From Cupriavidus gilardii J11 (lineage in GTDB: Bacteria; Pseudomonadota; Gammaproteobacteria; Burkholderiales; Burkholderiaceae), in contig NZ_VLJN01000002.1 of the NCBI RefSeq assembly GCF_007829435.1, positions 77,401 to 115,414 on the forward strand: a stretch of 38,014 nt of DNA, read 5' to 3'. Made by a program: the position numbers and the translations under genes. Positions 16,900 to 25,209 of the stretch are shown one piece after another (the first letter of the stretch is position 1; every line of letters begins with the position of its first letter). The notes below the pieces were generated by a model. It saw only the letters and a program-made list of their open reading frames with translations. It had not been told where the DNA came from and ran no database searches.

Positions 16900-17784
16900 T
16901 CAGCCGGTGACCAGGGTGGCCAGCCAATCGCGAAATGCGCGCAATGCGCTGGACTCAGGCTTTCCCGTCGGCCACGCGAAGTAGTAGGTGTAATCGCCCA
17001 GGTCCAGCGTCGGACCGAGCGGCGCCACCAGCGTCCGGTCCGCCAGTTCTTTCCCGATCAAGGCCTTCTGCGCGATGGCGACGCCATGCCCCTCGATTGC
17101 CGCCTGATAGGCAAGCAACGATGTCTCGTACTTCATGCCCCGCGCGGCACTGACATTGCGCACGCCTGCCGCCCGCAGCCAGAGCATCCAGTCGTCGGGC
17201 CGCGCCATCGAATGCAGCAAGGTCTGCGTCGCGAGCTGCCTCCTGTTCGTCAGCCGTATTGCGGGCGATGCCACGGGAACCAGTTCATTGCGCACCAGCT
17301 GCAGCGTCCGCATGCCCGGCCAACGTCCATCGCCGAGCTGAATGCCCGCGTCGATGTCCTCGCGCTGGAAATCCAGCGGCGCGAACGAGGTCATGACCTG
17401 GACGTCGATGCTCTTATGCAGCTGATGAAATCCCGCCAACCGCGGGATGAGCCATCGCACGGCAAACGTGGCGGGCGACCGTATCCGCAAGGTGTTGCGT
17501 CCCACGCTGCCGCTGGTGACAGCCAGCGTGGCTTCACGCAACGTCGCGAAGAACGGTATCAGGTCGGAAAGGTAGCGCGCGCCCGCCGGTGTCAATTCAA
17601 GGCGGCCGCGTACGCGAACGAACAGCGGCGTGCCCAGATAGCTCTCCAGCGCGCGTACCTGCCGGCTGACCGCCGCCGGCGTGACACACAGCTCATCGGC
17701 TGCCTTCGAAATGCTCAGCAGCCGCCCGGTAGCTTCGAACGCCCGGGCGGGATTCAGTGGGGGAAGCAGGTCGCGACGGGCCAT
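16900..17784 (-). CDS. LysR family regulator, GcvA-like subgroup
   Basis: A 294-residue LysR-type regulator of the GcvA-like subgroup, recognisable by the start PLNPARAFEATGRLLSISKAADELCVTPAAVSRQVRALE and the phrase VRWLIPRLAGFHQLH in the effector domain. The helix-turn-helix is at about 20-45. It is read in the same direction as the CaiB-crotonase-Bug genes, with 146 bases between its stop and the CaiB start, so it likely regulates that unit. The start at 17784 has no strong ribosome site, but the protein N-terminus matches the subgroup. The similar regulator at 31558 also lies next to a Bug gene. Confidence 0.9.
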   Translation of the reverse strand: MARRDLLPPLNPARAFEATGRLLSISKAADELCVTPAAVSRQVRALESYLGTPLFVRVRGRLELTPAGARYLSDLIPFFATLREATLAVTSGSVGRNTLRIRSPATFAVRWLIPRLAGFHQLHKSIDVQVMTSFAPLDFQREDIDAGIQLGDGRWPGMRTLQLVRNELVPVASPAIRLTNRRQLATQTLLHSMARPDDWMLWLRAAGVRNVSAARGMKYETSLLAYQAAIEGHGVAIAQKALIGKELADRTLVAPLGPTLDLGDYTYYFAWPTGKPESSALRAFRDWLATLVTG

Positions 17785-17843
17785 GGCATGGATGGATGTA
17801 GTACTGGCGCAATGCCACTATAGCGCCGGATTCCCCCGCGGGC

Positions 17844-19223
17844 TCAACGTCCCAGGCCGTCCATCAATACGTACTTGACCTCGATGTACTCGTCGATTCC
17901 GTAGTGGCTGCCCTCGCGCCCGTAGCCTGAGTGCTTGACCCCGCCGAACGGCACCGAGGCGGTGCCGACCGAGCCGGAGTTCAGGATGACCATGCCTGCC
18001 TCGATATTGCGAGACAAGCGAAACGCCCGGCCGACATCGCGCGTATAGGCGTAGGCCACCAGACCGTATTCGGTGTTATTGGACCTGTTCACCACTTCGT
18101 CCTCGCTGCTGAAGCGGTAGAAGGGAAAGACGGGCCCGAAGATTTCGGTATGGGCGATCTGCATATCGTCATTGAGATCGGCAAGGACGGTAGGTTGATA
18201 GAACAGTCCACCCTTGGCGTGTGGTTTGCCGCCGAGCAGGACGGCCGCGCCACGCCGTTTCGCATCGTCAACCAGTTGAACGACCTTGTCGAAGCCGGAT
18301 TGATTGATGAGCGGGCCCACGACGAATTCCTGTTGCAGCCCCTGGTCCACGCGCAACTGTGAGGCCCTTTCGACGACCGCTGCAACGAAGCGATCATAAA
18401 TGCCATCCTGCACGTAGATGCGGTTGGGCGAAATGCAGACCTGGCCGGAATTGCGCAGCTTGGCGGCAACCAGGCCCGCGACGGCTTCATCGAAATCCGC
18501 GTCATCGAACACGATAAAAGGTGCGTTGCCGCCCAATTCCAGTGTCATCTTCTTCAGCGCGCGGCCGCTGGCCGCGGCCAGCAGTTTGCCGACGGCGGTC
18601 GATCCCGTAAACGAGATCTTCCGGATCCGGTCATCGCCGGTAAACAGCGCCCCGATCTCTTGCGGGTTGCCGGTGACCATCTCGAAGACGCCCTCCGGAA
18701 TGCCAGCCTTGCGCGCGTAGTCGAGCAGCTTGTAGGCGGTAAGCGGCGTCTCTTCGGATGGCTTGATGATCATGGTGCAGCCCGCCGCCAAAGCCGTGGC
18801 CACCTTGCGCGTGATCATCATGAAGGGGAAGTTCCAGGGCGTGATGGCGGCTGTCGGACCGGCGGGCTCCTTCATCACCATGACGGCGGCGTTCGGCGCG
18901 TGAGACGGAATGGTATCGCCGTAGACCCGCCTGGCTTCCTCGGCATACCACTCGATAAAGCCGAGCCCGTAGTCGATTTCGCCCAATGCTTCGGCAAGAC
19001 ACTTGCCATTTTCCCTGACCATGATCTCGGCGAAGACGTGCCTGTCGTCGCGTACGAGTTCGAACCAGCGGCGAAGGATGTCGCCACGTTCCTTGGCCAG
19101 TTTGCGCGACCACGCGGGGAATGCGTTGCAGGTTCTGTCGATTGCCGCCTTCACCTCGGCGGCATTCATTTCGGGCGCTTCCCCGACACACGTTCCATCG
19201 GCAGGGTTGAATACTTTGATCAT
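17844..19223 (-). CDS. NAD(P)-dependent succinate-semialdehyde-type aldehyde dehydrogenase
   Basis: A 459-residue aldehyde dehydrogenase of the GabD/SSADH branch, oxidising an aldehyde (probably succinate semialdehyde or a close analogue) to the acid. The catalytic set is present: Asn131 in TPWNFP, Glu229 in TLELGGNAP and Cys263 in NSGQVCISPNRI. The NAD-binding GSTAVGK and the late motif EIFGPVFPFYRF are normal. It is about 20 residues shorter at the N-terminus than E. coli GabD, and no upstream start exists in frame. It is divergent from an AraC-type regulator at 19419 across a 195-base gap, which suggests that the regulator controls it. No aminotransferase gene lies beside it, so a GABA pathway role is not shown. 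Confidence 0.88.
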   Translation of the reverse strand: MIKVFNPADGTCVGEAPEMNAAEVKAAIDRTCNAFPAWSRKLAKERGDILRRWFELVRDDRHVFAEIMVRENGKCLAEALGEIDYGLGFIEWYAEEARRVYGDTIPSHAPNAAVMVMKEPAGPTAAITPWNFPFMMITRKVATALAAGCTMIIKPSEETPLTAYKLLDYARKAGIPEGVFEMVTGNPQEIGALFTGDDRIRKISFTGSTAVGKLLAAASGRALKKMTLELGGNAPFIVFDDADFDEAVAGLVAAKLRNSGQVCISPNRIYVQDGIYDRFVAAVVERASQLRVDQGLQQEFVVGPLINQSGFDKVVQLVDDAKRRGAAVLLGGKPHAKGGLFYQPTVLADLNDDMQIAHTEIFGPVFPFYRFSSEDEVVNRSNNTEYGLVAYAYTRDVGRAFRLSRNIEAGMVILNSGSVGTASVPFGGVKHSGYGREGSHYGIDEYIEVKYVLMDGLGR

Positions 19224-19418
19224 GACGGTTGCATGGCTCCAGTGGGTAGTCGGCGGGTCGTGTCACCAAAACGCGGCCCACGCTGCGGATTGCATGATAG
19301 GAGCGCGCCTGCACCGTATCCATGGCAGCCAGTCTTGAATGCTTGCCTGATTCTATGAGCGCGGAAAATTTCCGTGTGACGGTGGTAACCTCGGCGGGTT
19401 GAATGAAGGGGGTCCGCG

Positions 19419-20384
19419 GTGACGGCGCAATCAGGCAAAAGCAAGGCACAAGACAAAGGCATGCTCGGGCGGCGAATGGTTTCCCTGCTGGAACAGCTCG
19501 CCCCGCACGAGGGATATAACCTGTCGGCGTTGCCCGATGTCAGGTTCCTGCGTTCCAACCGTCCCCTGAAATCCGTACCGGTGCTATACGACCCCGGTAT
19601 CGTGATCGTCTGCCAGGGCACAAAGCGCGGGTACTTCGGCGATCAGATTTACGTGTACGACGATCAGCACTATCTCGCGGTATCGGTTCCCGTGCCATTC
19701 ACCATGGAGACGGACGCCAGCGAGAAGGCGCCGCTGCTGGCGATCTACATGCACCTGGACTTCCAGCTCGCTGCCGACTTGATGTTGCAGATCGACCAGC
19801 AGGGCGGAATGGAAGCCACCCACCCACGAGGGATGATGTCGACGCCGATGGGCCGCCGGCTATGTGAATCGCTGGTTCGATTTCTTGAGGCCATGAGCCG
19901 GCCGCTGGAAGCCAGGATACTGGGGCCCACGCTGGTCCGGGAAATCTACTTCCATGTCCTGACGGGAGAACAGGGGGCCTCGATGCGGGCCGCGCTGGCC
20001 ATGCAGGGGCAGTTCGGCAAGATCGCGCGGGCATTGCGCCGGATTCACGCGTCGTTCAGTGACGACGTCAGTGTCGACCAACTGGCGCGCGAGGCAGGAA
20101 TGAGCGTCGCCACATTCCACACGCACTTCAAGGCCGTCACGCAAACCTCTCCGGTGCAGTATCTGAAATCGATACGGTTGCACCAGGCACGCCTGCATAT
20201 GGTCCGAAATGGCATGACGGCGGCGGCCGCGAGTGCCGCCGTCGGCTATGACAGCCCCTCGCAGTTCAGTCGGGAATTCAAGCGTCTTTTCGGACGGAGC
20301 CCCGTCCACGAGGTCAGGCGGATGAAGGCGGAGTTTGCGGTGCCGCCGCCGCATGCTGGCTCCGCGTACGTGTCATCCCACTAA
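19419..20384 (+). CDS. AraC family transcriptional regulator
   Basis: A 321-residue regulator with an AraC_N-type sensor domain (about 15-190; SVPVLYDPGIVIVCQGTKRG and YLAVSVPVPFTMET are characteristic) and a C-terminal AraC/XylS double helix-turn-helix (about 205-305; VDQLAREAGMSVATFHTHFK and VGYDSPSQFSREFKRLFGRSP). The start is a GTG at 19419 preceded by an AAGGGGG ribosome site. This subgroup includes YqhC-like regulators that respond to aldehydes in E. coli, which would fit the divergent aldehyde dehydrogenase gene, but that link is inference. Its last 12 bases overlap the end of the convergent small gene at 20373. Confidence 0.9.
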   Translation: MTAQSGKSKAQDKGMLGRRMVSLLEQLAPHEGYNLSALPDVRFLRSNRPLKSVPVLYDPGIVIVCQGTKRGYFGDQIYVYDDQHYLAVSVPVPFTMETDASEKAPLLAIYMHLDFQLAADLMLQIDQQGGMEATHPRGMMSTPMGRRLCESLVRFLEAMSRPLEARILGPTLVREIYFHVLTGEQGASMRAALAMQGQFGKIARALRRIHASFSDDVSVDQLAREAGMSVATFHTHFKAVTQTSPVQYLKSIRLHQARLHMVRNGMTAAAASAAVGYDSPSQFSREFKRLFGRSPVHEVRRMKAEFAVPPPHAGSAYVSSH

Positions 20385-20642
20385 TGCCATGCGGGCGTGG
20401 CGAACAAGGCGTAGCAGCCAGCCTGCAGGCGATTCGACGTATATAGCGGCTGCGCGCCCGGCGTTACGCGGTCCCAAGGCGATCATGAGAGGCTGCCGGC
20501 TCAGCCATGCCTCGACGCCTTCCAGCGCCTCGCCATCGCTGAGCATGCTTTGTACTTCCCCGGCACAACATTCATCGTTGGCCGGCTTATCTTCGATAAC
20601 GCGCAGCCTATGCTCCAGCGCGCGCAGGCAGTGAGATTCCAT
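20373..20642 (-). CDS. Small protein of unknown function (89 aa)
   Basis: An 89-residue reading frame starting MESHCLRALEHRLRVIEDKP and ending LLRLVRHARMALVG. A GAGAGG ribosome site lies 6 bases before the ATG at 20642. The translation is balanced, with a helical N-terminus, two neighbouring cysteines at 25-26, and a hydrophobic middle (PLMIALGPRNAGRAAAIYVE). I do not recognise a family. It lies downstream of the membrane-protein gene in the same direction, about 100 bases away, and overlaps the convergent AraC gene end by 12 bases. A longer frame to 20813 exists but overlaps the membrane gene and is less likely. Coding status is moderately supported. Confidence 0.5.
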   Translation of the reverse strand: MESHCLRALEHRLRVIEDKPANDECCAGEVQSMLSDGEALEGVEAWLSRQPLMIALGPRNAGRAAAIYVESPAGWLLRLVRHARMALVG

Positions 20643-20740
20643 ATCCGACCTCTCTTCATCTTCATCATGATGGGCGTGCGGCATTCGTTGCGGGCATCGG
20701 ATAGCGGCACCGCGCATTGCCGCGATATCGTGCGACGCTA

Positions 20741-21235
20741 TTACGCAGGCCTGCGCTGGACGCGAATCCACCAGAACTGCAATACGGCTCCGAGCACAAA
20801 GATCGCAAGCCACGCCGCCAGGGCGCCGCGTACCACAGGGGACGCCGGGCCATCTGCAAGAGGATGGGCGACGGGCAGGCGCGTCAGCGTTTCATTGATT
20901 CCGGGAACCAACAGCAGGAAGAAACTGAACGTGAATGCGAAGGAGGAAAGGTAGGGCCGGGCGCTTGCCAGGAAGGAAATCCGGGGGATGAAGAGCCCGC
21001 CGAATATGGCCAGCAGCGCCACGATGCCCAGTGCATGGCCGACGTTGAAACCGCCGGTGCTCGACAGTCCGAACGAGGTCAATACCGAGAGCAACACCCC
21101 GCCGAGGTACACCTTGCCGGAACGCGTGGTGCTGCGGATGCCGTAGTAGCGCACGAAGCCATGGAAGCCGGCGATGACGGGAACGAGGCTGATGACGGTA
21201 TGTGCGGCGCCCAAGGCGGAAAGTGGATGGGACAT
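20741..21235 (-). CDS. Multi-pass membrane protein of unknown function
   Basis: A 164-residue inner-membrane protein with about five hydrophobic helices (roughly residues 8-28, 42-58, 66-85, 97-113 and 136-156). Notable residues are His12 and His25 in the first helix and the GGFNVGHALG loop, which recall small heme- or quinone-associated membrane proteins of the DUF2306 kind, but I cannot assign a family with confidence. AAGGAG stands 8 bases before the ATG at 21235. It is downstream of and co-directional with the TetR gene, and a TetR-type operator (perfect 18-bp palindrome at 21341-21358) lies 105 bases upstream, so it is probably the regulated target. Confidence 0.75.
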   Translation of the reverse strand: MSHPLSALGAAHTVISLVPVIAGFHGFVRYYGIRSTTRSGKVYLGGVLLSVLTSFGLSSTGGFNVGHALGIVALLAIFGGLFIPRISFLASARPYLSSFAFTFSFFLLLVPGINETLTRLPVAHPLADGPASPVVRGALAAWLAIFVLGAVLQFWWIRVQRRPA

Positions 21236-21340
21236 GGTGGAAGACTCCTTGAAAATAATGACGCGCGGTTAATTGGATGCCGGCCGTGCCGGACGTGTGG
21301 ACAGACAGGTCTTGTGAGACCACGGCGGTTAGGCCTAAAT

Positions 21341-21358
21341 CAACCAACTAGTTGGTTG
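21341..21358. promoter_or_regulatory. 18-bp perfect palindrome, TetR operator candidate
   Basis: CAACCAACTAGTTGGTTG is a perfect palindrome lying between the tetR-type gene and the membrane-protein gene. A degenerate copy sits in the tetR promoter at 22117-22138. TetR repressors typically bind such 16-20 bp inverted repeats. A TATACC box lies just upstream on the minus strand, so the site probably overlaps the promoter of the membrane-protein gene. Confidence 0.65.
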
Positions 21359-21410
21359 GTATAACAGCCAAAAAAAACGCACGGCTTTTCGGCTGGCGTC
21401 ATCCGCGCCA

Positions 21411-21998
21411 TCAGGACGCTGCTACCAGCCTGTCAATCGCGGCTCGCGTGACAGACGCAAATGCATCGGGATGATCGAACGCGCGAGCGGTCAACATTGC
21501 GCCGTGCACCGTCGACATAAAGCTCTGCGCCTCATCCGCGGCGCTGCCATGGAAATGGAACTGGCCATTTTTTGCCCCCTCTTCCAGGACCGTCGCGAGC
21601 CATGCCGACAGGTCGCCAAAATAGCGCCGTACCTCGGCCGCGACCTCTTGCGGAATCATGGGCAATTCGGCCGCCAGCATGGCGCAAATGCACATGGACG
21701 CGGTGCCTTCGCGTATGCACGCCGTCCAATAATCGGCATAGGCCCTCAGTCGCGCCAGCGGATCATCGAACGCCGCATCGAGGGCGGCCATGCCGGCCCG
21801 AGCCTCTTCCCGGTGTCGCTTGACGACGGTAAGGACCAGATCCGCCTTGCTGGGAAAATGATGATGGATGCTGGGCTTGCCGATATGGATCCGCTCGGAC
21901 AAGTCCGCATAACTGAACCCGTTGTAACCGCCAGCGGCGAGCAATAGCTTGGTGTGCTCGGCGATTTCGGTGGCTCTGGGGGAAAGCTCCACGCTCAT
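21411..21998 (-). CDS. TetR/AcrR family transcriptional regulator
   Basis: A 195-residue TetR-type repressor. The N-terminal DNA-binding domain (about 8-55) has GYNGFSYADLSERIHIGKPSIHHHFPSKADLV, with the usual helix-turn-helix and HHFPSK turn. The C-terminal ligand domain is helical and contains SMCICAMLAAELPMIPQEVAAEVRR, a phrase common in the YxaF/LmrA-like subgroup. The start at 21998 fits the family N-terminus. It is likely autoregulated, because an operator-like palindrome sits between the -35 and -10 boxes of its apparent promoter, and a better copy lies before the downstream membrane-protein gene. The leader carries a tandem 8-base repeat. Confidence 0.92.
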   Translation of the reverse strand: MSVELSPRATEIAEHTKLLLAAGGYNGFSYADLSERIHIGKPSIHHHFPSKADLVLTVVKRHREEARAGMAALDAAFDDPLARLRAYADYWTACIREGTASMCICAMLAAELPMIPQEVAAEVRRYFGDLSAWLATVLEEGAKNGQFHFHGSAADEAQSFMSTVHGAMLTARAFDHPDAFASVTRAAIDRLVAAS

Positions 21999-22012
21999 GG
22001 GAGATCCACTCG

Positions 22013-22044
22013 GATTTGACGATTTGAGGATTTAAGGATTTGAG
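22013..22044. repeat. Four tandem copies of an 8-base unit in the tetR leader
   Basis: Four consecutive 8-mers read GATTTGAC, GATTTGAG, GATTTAAG, GATTTGAG on the plus strand. They occupy the 5' leader of the tetR-type gene, beginning 15 bases from its start codon. The unit is AT-rich in a GC-rich genome. Confidence 0.75.
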
Positions 22045-22116
22045 GAACACACATGCAATACAGGATTTCGTCCCGGCACCTTGGGCGCGCTGGTCAGCCC
22101 GCTGCATGCCGTTGCA

Positions 22117-22148
22117 GCCAATCTACTAGTTGGTCGGTAGCATGTCAA
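22117..22148 (-). promoter_or_regulatory. tetR promoter with embedded operator-like site
   Basis: On the minus strand, TTGACA (22148-22143), a 17-base spacer and TAGATT (22125-22120) make a credible sigma-70 promoter about 120 bases before the tetR start. The spacer contains ACCGACCAACTAG, which matches one arm and the centre of the palindrome at 21341-21358. A repressor bound here would directly block RNA polymerase. Confidence 0.6.
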
Positions 22149-22179
22149 GCCTCGACTGGCAATTCTCGCGCAGGACGCG

Positions 22180-23878
22180 TCAACCCTGACTGGCTCGGCG
22201 TTTTCGCGGATTGGGTTCAGCGATAGTGTCCTGCCCGGGTTCCGCGGCCGGCGCCGACAATGTCGCCAGCAGAGCCTCCGCCTCGTTTCGCATGCCCCGG
22301 TCAAGCTCTGGCAGCATGGCCTCCGGCAGCATGGCCTCCAGTTGCTTGATCACGAGTTCGCGATGCCCGGCCTCACTCTGCATCAGTGCCTCGCGTACCG
22401 CAGGCCAATGCGGCATCAAGGCCCATCGTGGCGACGATTCCAATGCATGCCCGCTTCTTGTCATGCCCAACAGCAGTCGGCGCAGGATTTCCGCGCGATA
22501 TGGCACGGGCGCTTCCCCCTCGAGAGCACAACGGACCTGTGCCTGCGTCAGGCTCTTGATCTGTGCCAATACCCACGCCCTCGCATCCGTGCCCAAGGTT
22601 CCGGCGGCGATTTCAGCGACTACGGAAGCATGACGCCAGAGTGGCTGCGTGGCCAACGTCGCGTCGATATCCGGTTGCAGCAATGCCATGGCTCCCCGCC
22701 ACAGCTTCCATGTGGCGCAGGCCAGGTTCGGTATGAGGGTGGTGCGATGTGCGGCTGGAAGCTGCCGGAAGACGGTAAGTATTGCAGTCAGTCGCTTCAC
22801 CTGTTCTCCCACCGGTTCAACCGCACCGAGCGGCACCGGCCGAACCAGCCGCCGTAGCAATTCGGCCAGGATGGCGGTGCGTTGCGGATCGGGGAACCGT
22901 GCCGCGCGTTCAGCCAGCAGAGTCCATGCCGCCTCGCAATACACTTGCCTTAATTGCCGCGCCCATGCCTGCAGCGGAGCGACCTGCAGCGAGGGAGGGT
23001 GCAGTGTGTCGATCTGCTCGAGCCCAGCCTCATAGAGCGCGAGCCAATCCTCATCGTCGACGACCGGCAGGAACACCTGCGCATGTCGATACAAGGTCGC
23101 GCGAGTTTCAACATCCAGATGGCTGGCCGCCTGCAGACATTGCCAGCAAGACGCGCTATCTTCGCTGACCCGCTCGACGCCAAGGAGGCTGTCAAAGTGG
23201 GTCATCTGTCGTCTGGTCCAAATGGGCAGGTCCTCGCAGCATTCCTTGAGTCTTTGGACGAGCCACTTGCGCCGGGGCATTGCAAGCGTGTCCGCAGTCC
23301 GCCGGACACCCGTCCCGCGTCTGCGGCATCCAGGCACTGGGCCAGGGACAACAGTGCGTGATCGAATTCCGACGTCCGGTTATTGTCCTCGGCGACCACC
23401 ATCGCCAGCTCGCTCGATACGTGCGGGCGCCACTTCGCGGGCAGCGCCGCAATGCGGGTCAGCACATCCATGCAAAGCGCCGCCCGGACGGTGGGGCCCA
23501 TCGACGCCATGCGGTGACAAAGCGCGCCTAGCAGCAGCTTCTGGTTCTCCGGCGTTTCCGATCCCATCCCGTACAGGAACTCACGCAGGCTTCCCAGCGA
23601 GCCGGTCCAGCCTGCTTGCGCTTTCGAAAATCGCTGCCTTTGACAGAAACACTTCACCTGTCGAGCGCTAGTGGCTCCAGTCCCGGCTCCACCACCAGCT
23701 GCAACAAATACGCATGGCAGCAATACATCTGCGAAGTTTTCACCGCGGCAGGGATGGGCAATGATGGACAAGGTTCGAGAACCTGGGCGCGGGAAGCGTG
23801 CGCCCGGGTAAACGCCAGAAGCGGAACGCCCTGACAGACCCCGGTCGTCTCCAGCCCATGCCGCAGCCCCACAGCCAT
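22180..23878 (-). pseudogene. Frameshifted gene of unknown family, helix-rich repeat-like protein
   Basis: A minus-strand coding signal runs across at least three frames. It begins with a good start at 23878 (GAGG 7 bases upstream; MAVGLRHGLETTGVCQG), which meets a stop at 23654. It continues in other frames from about 23650 (VFLSKAAIFESA, then LREFLYGMGSETPENQKLLL) to about 23300, and then in a third frame to the stop at 22180 (KWLVQRLKECCEDLPIWTRR to the end). The pieces would join to about 550 residues. The translation is helix-rich, with recurring LP-x-x-R/H and L-x-x-L patterns such as LTRIAALPAKWRPHVSSELAM and VFRQLPAAHRTTLIPNLA, reminiscent of repeat proteins such as some secreted effectors. 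I do not recognise the family. The tail is basic and proline-rich (PNPRKRRASQG). It may be a decayed gene or a few sequencing errors. Confidence 0.65.
22310..22339. repeat. Perfect 15-bp tandem duplication
   Basis: GGCAGCATGGCCTCC occurs twice in a row, encoding the repeated pentapeptide EAMLP near the C-terminus of the frameshifted gene. Being in frame, it would not itself break the protein. Confidence 0.8.
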
Positions 23879-23959
23879 AACCAAACCTCACCCCATCCCA
23901 ACAAATAGTCGGTTGTCCCCCCTCAAGCCCTATGGAACATTCCCATCAGGAGGCAAACC

Positions 23960-24361
23960 ATGAACAATACCGAACAAAGCAAAACGCCCGCGGACTGGCT
24001 CGCCCACCGGGGCAGGTACGTCAACGTAACGTTCATGCTGAAAAAGGGCGAGACCGACTACCTGATCACCATCCGCGACGGCCACGTGGTGCAGATCAGG
24101 CCCGGCCCGCACGTGATGCCGCGCTGGACCTTCGCGCTGGTCGCGTCCGATGACACGTGGGACCGATTCTGGGCGCCGACGCCTCAGCCGCGGTTCCATG
24201 ACCTGATGGCGATGGTCAAGTTCAGGACGCTGAAGGTGGAGGGGGATCAGACCGTCTTCATGCAGAACCTTCTGTACTTCAAGGAGCTGGTCAGCCAGAT
24301 CGGAACCGAACTCGGAAGCCAGTCCGAAAGCCAACGCGGGAGCGAGCGCCATGCCAGCTAG
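23960..24361 (+). CDS. SCP2-like small protein, first gene of the 23960-31534 operon
   Basis: A 133-residue soluble protein with features of the SCP2 sterol-carrier fold: a beta-rich segment YLITIRDGHVVQIRPGPHVMPRWTFALVASDDTWDRFW and then a helical part with FHDLMAMVKFRTLKVEGDQTVFMQNLLYFKELV. SCP2-like domains bind lipid-like or hydrophobic ligands. The protein is close to the minimal size of the domain and has a short Ser/Gln-rich tail. CAGGAGG stands about 8 bases upstream of the ATG at 23960, a strong ribosome site. The stop overlaps the start of the next gene by 11 bases, so translation is coupled. Its likely job is to bind or present the pathway substrate, which is inference. Confidence 0.65.
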   Translation: MNNTEQSKTPADWLAHRGRYVNVTFMLKKGETDYLITIRDGHVVQIRPGPHVMPRWTFALVASDDTWDRFWAPTPQPRFHDLMAMVKFRTLKVEGDQTVFMQNLLYFKELVSQIGTELGSQSESQRGSERHAS

Positions 24362-25199
24362 GAAGGAAGCCGTTGTCGGCGGCTACGTCAATTTCGAGAT
24401 TGCCGGGCGCATGTGCCGCGTCTACTACGAGACCGCGGGGTCGGGGCAACCGCTGCTGTGCCTGCATACGGCGGGCAGCGACACGCGCCAGTATCGGGCG
24501 TTGCTGAACTCGCCGGAGGTGACGCGGAACCATCAGGTGATCTGCTTCGACATGCCATACCACGGCAAGTCGTCGCCGCCCGCCGGCTGGGAGACGCATG
24601 AATACCGGCTGACCAGTGAGTTGTACGTCGAGACCATCGTCGCCTTCATGGATGCGATGGAGATCCGGCAGCCGATCGTGATGGGGTGTTCCATTGGCGG
24701 GCGCGTGGTGCTTCATCTGGCGCTGAAATGTCCGGAGCGCTTCAAGGCGCTGATCGGCCTGCAGTCTGGCGCGCACGTCTCGCCGTATTACGAGCAGGAG
24801 TGGCTGCACCGGCCGGATGTTCATGGCGGCGAGGTGTGCGCGGGCATTGTGTCGGGCCTGATCGGGCCGGCGGCCGACAGCCGCGACCGTTGGGAGACGC
24901 TGTGGCACTACATGCAGGGAGGCCCCGGCATCTTCAAGGGCGACCTGTATTTCTACAAGGGCGAAGGCGATCTGCGCGGCAAGGTGCAGCAGATCGATAC
25001 CGCGAAGTGCCCGCTGTTCCTGCTGACGGGCGAGTACGACTACTCGTGCACGCCCGAGGACAGCAAGGACCTGGCGCGGTGGATTCCTGGCGCGCAGCTG
25101 GAGATCATGCCCGGCATCGGCCATTTCCCGATGAGCGAGGCTCCGCAAGCCTTTATCGGCCATCTGCTGCCGGTCCTGCAACGCATTCAATCCCTTTGA
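24351..25199 (+). CDS. Alpha/beta hydrolase
   Basis: A 282-residue alpha/beta-hydrolase that would cleave an ester, lactone or C-C bond. The nucleophile Ser114 lies in MGCSIGG, the acid is likely Asp230 in TGEYDY, and the base is His258 in GIGHFP. The HTAGSD loop (39-44) forms the oxyanion side. The segment SSPPAGWETHEYRL and the lid region around GGEVCAGIVSGLIGPAADSRDRWETLWHYMQGG are unusual for plain esterases, and lipid or aromatic meta-cleavage hydrolases are the nearest kinds I can think of. It overlaps the SCP2-like gene by 11 bases and is followed 10 bases later by the dehydrogenase gene. It is the probable first catalytic step of the operon. Confidence 0.88.
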   Translation: MPARKEAVVGGYVNFEIAGRMCRVYYETAGSGQPLLCLHTAGSDTRQYRALLNSPEVTRNHQVICFDMPYHGKSSPPAGWETHEYRLTSELYVETIVAFMDAMEIRQPIVMGCSIGGRVVLHLALKCPERFKALIGLQSGAHVSPYYEQEWLHRPDVHGGEVCAGIVSGLIGPAADSRDRWETLWHYMQGGPGIFKGDLYFYKGEGDLRGKVQQIDTAKCPLFLLTGEYDYSCTPEDSKDLARWIPGAQLEIMPGIGHFPMSEAPQAFIGHLLPVLQRIQSL

Positions 25200-25209
25200 A
25201 GGAAACGCA

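Noticed and set aside
20550-20954. 134-residue plus-strand frame opposite the small protein and membrane gene
   Set aside because: No ribosome site of note, and it overlaps two better-supported minus-strand genes.
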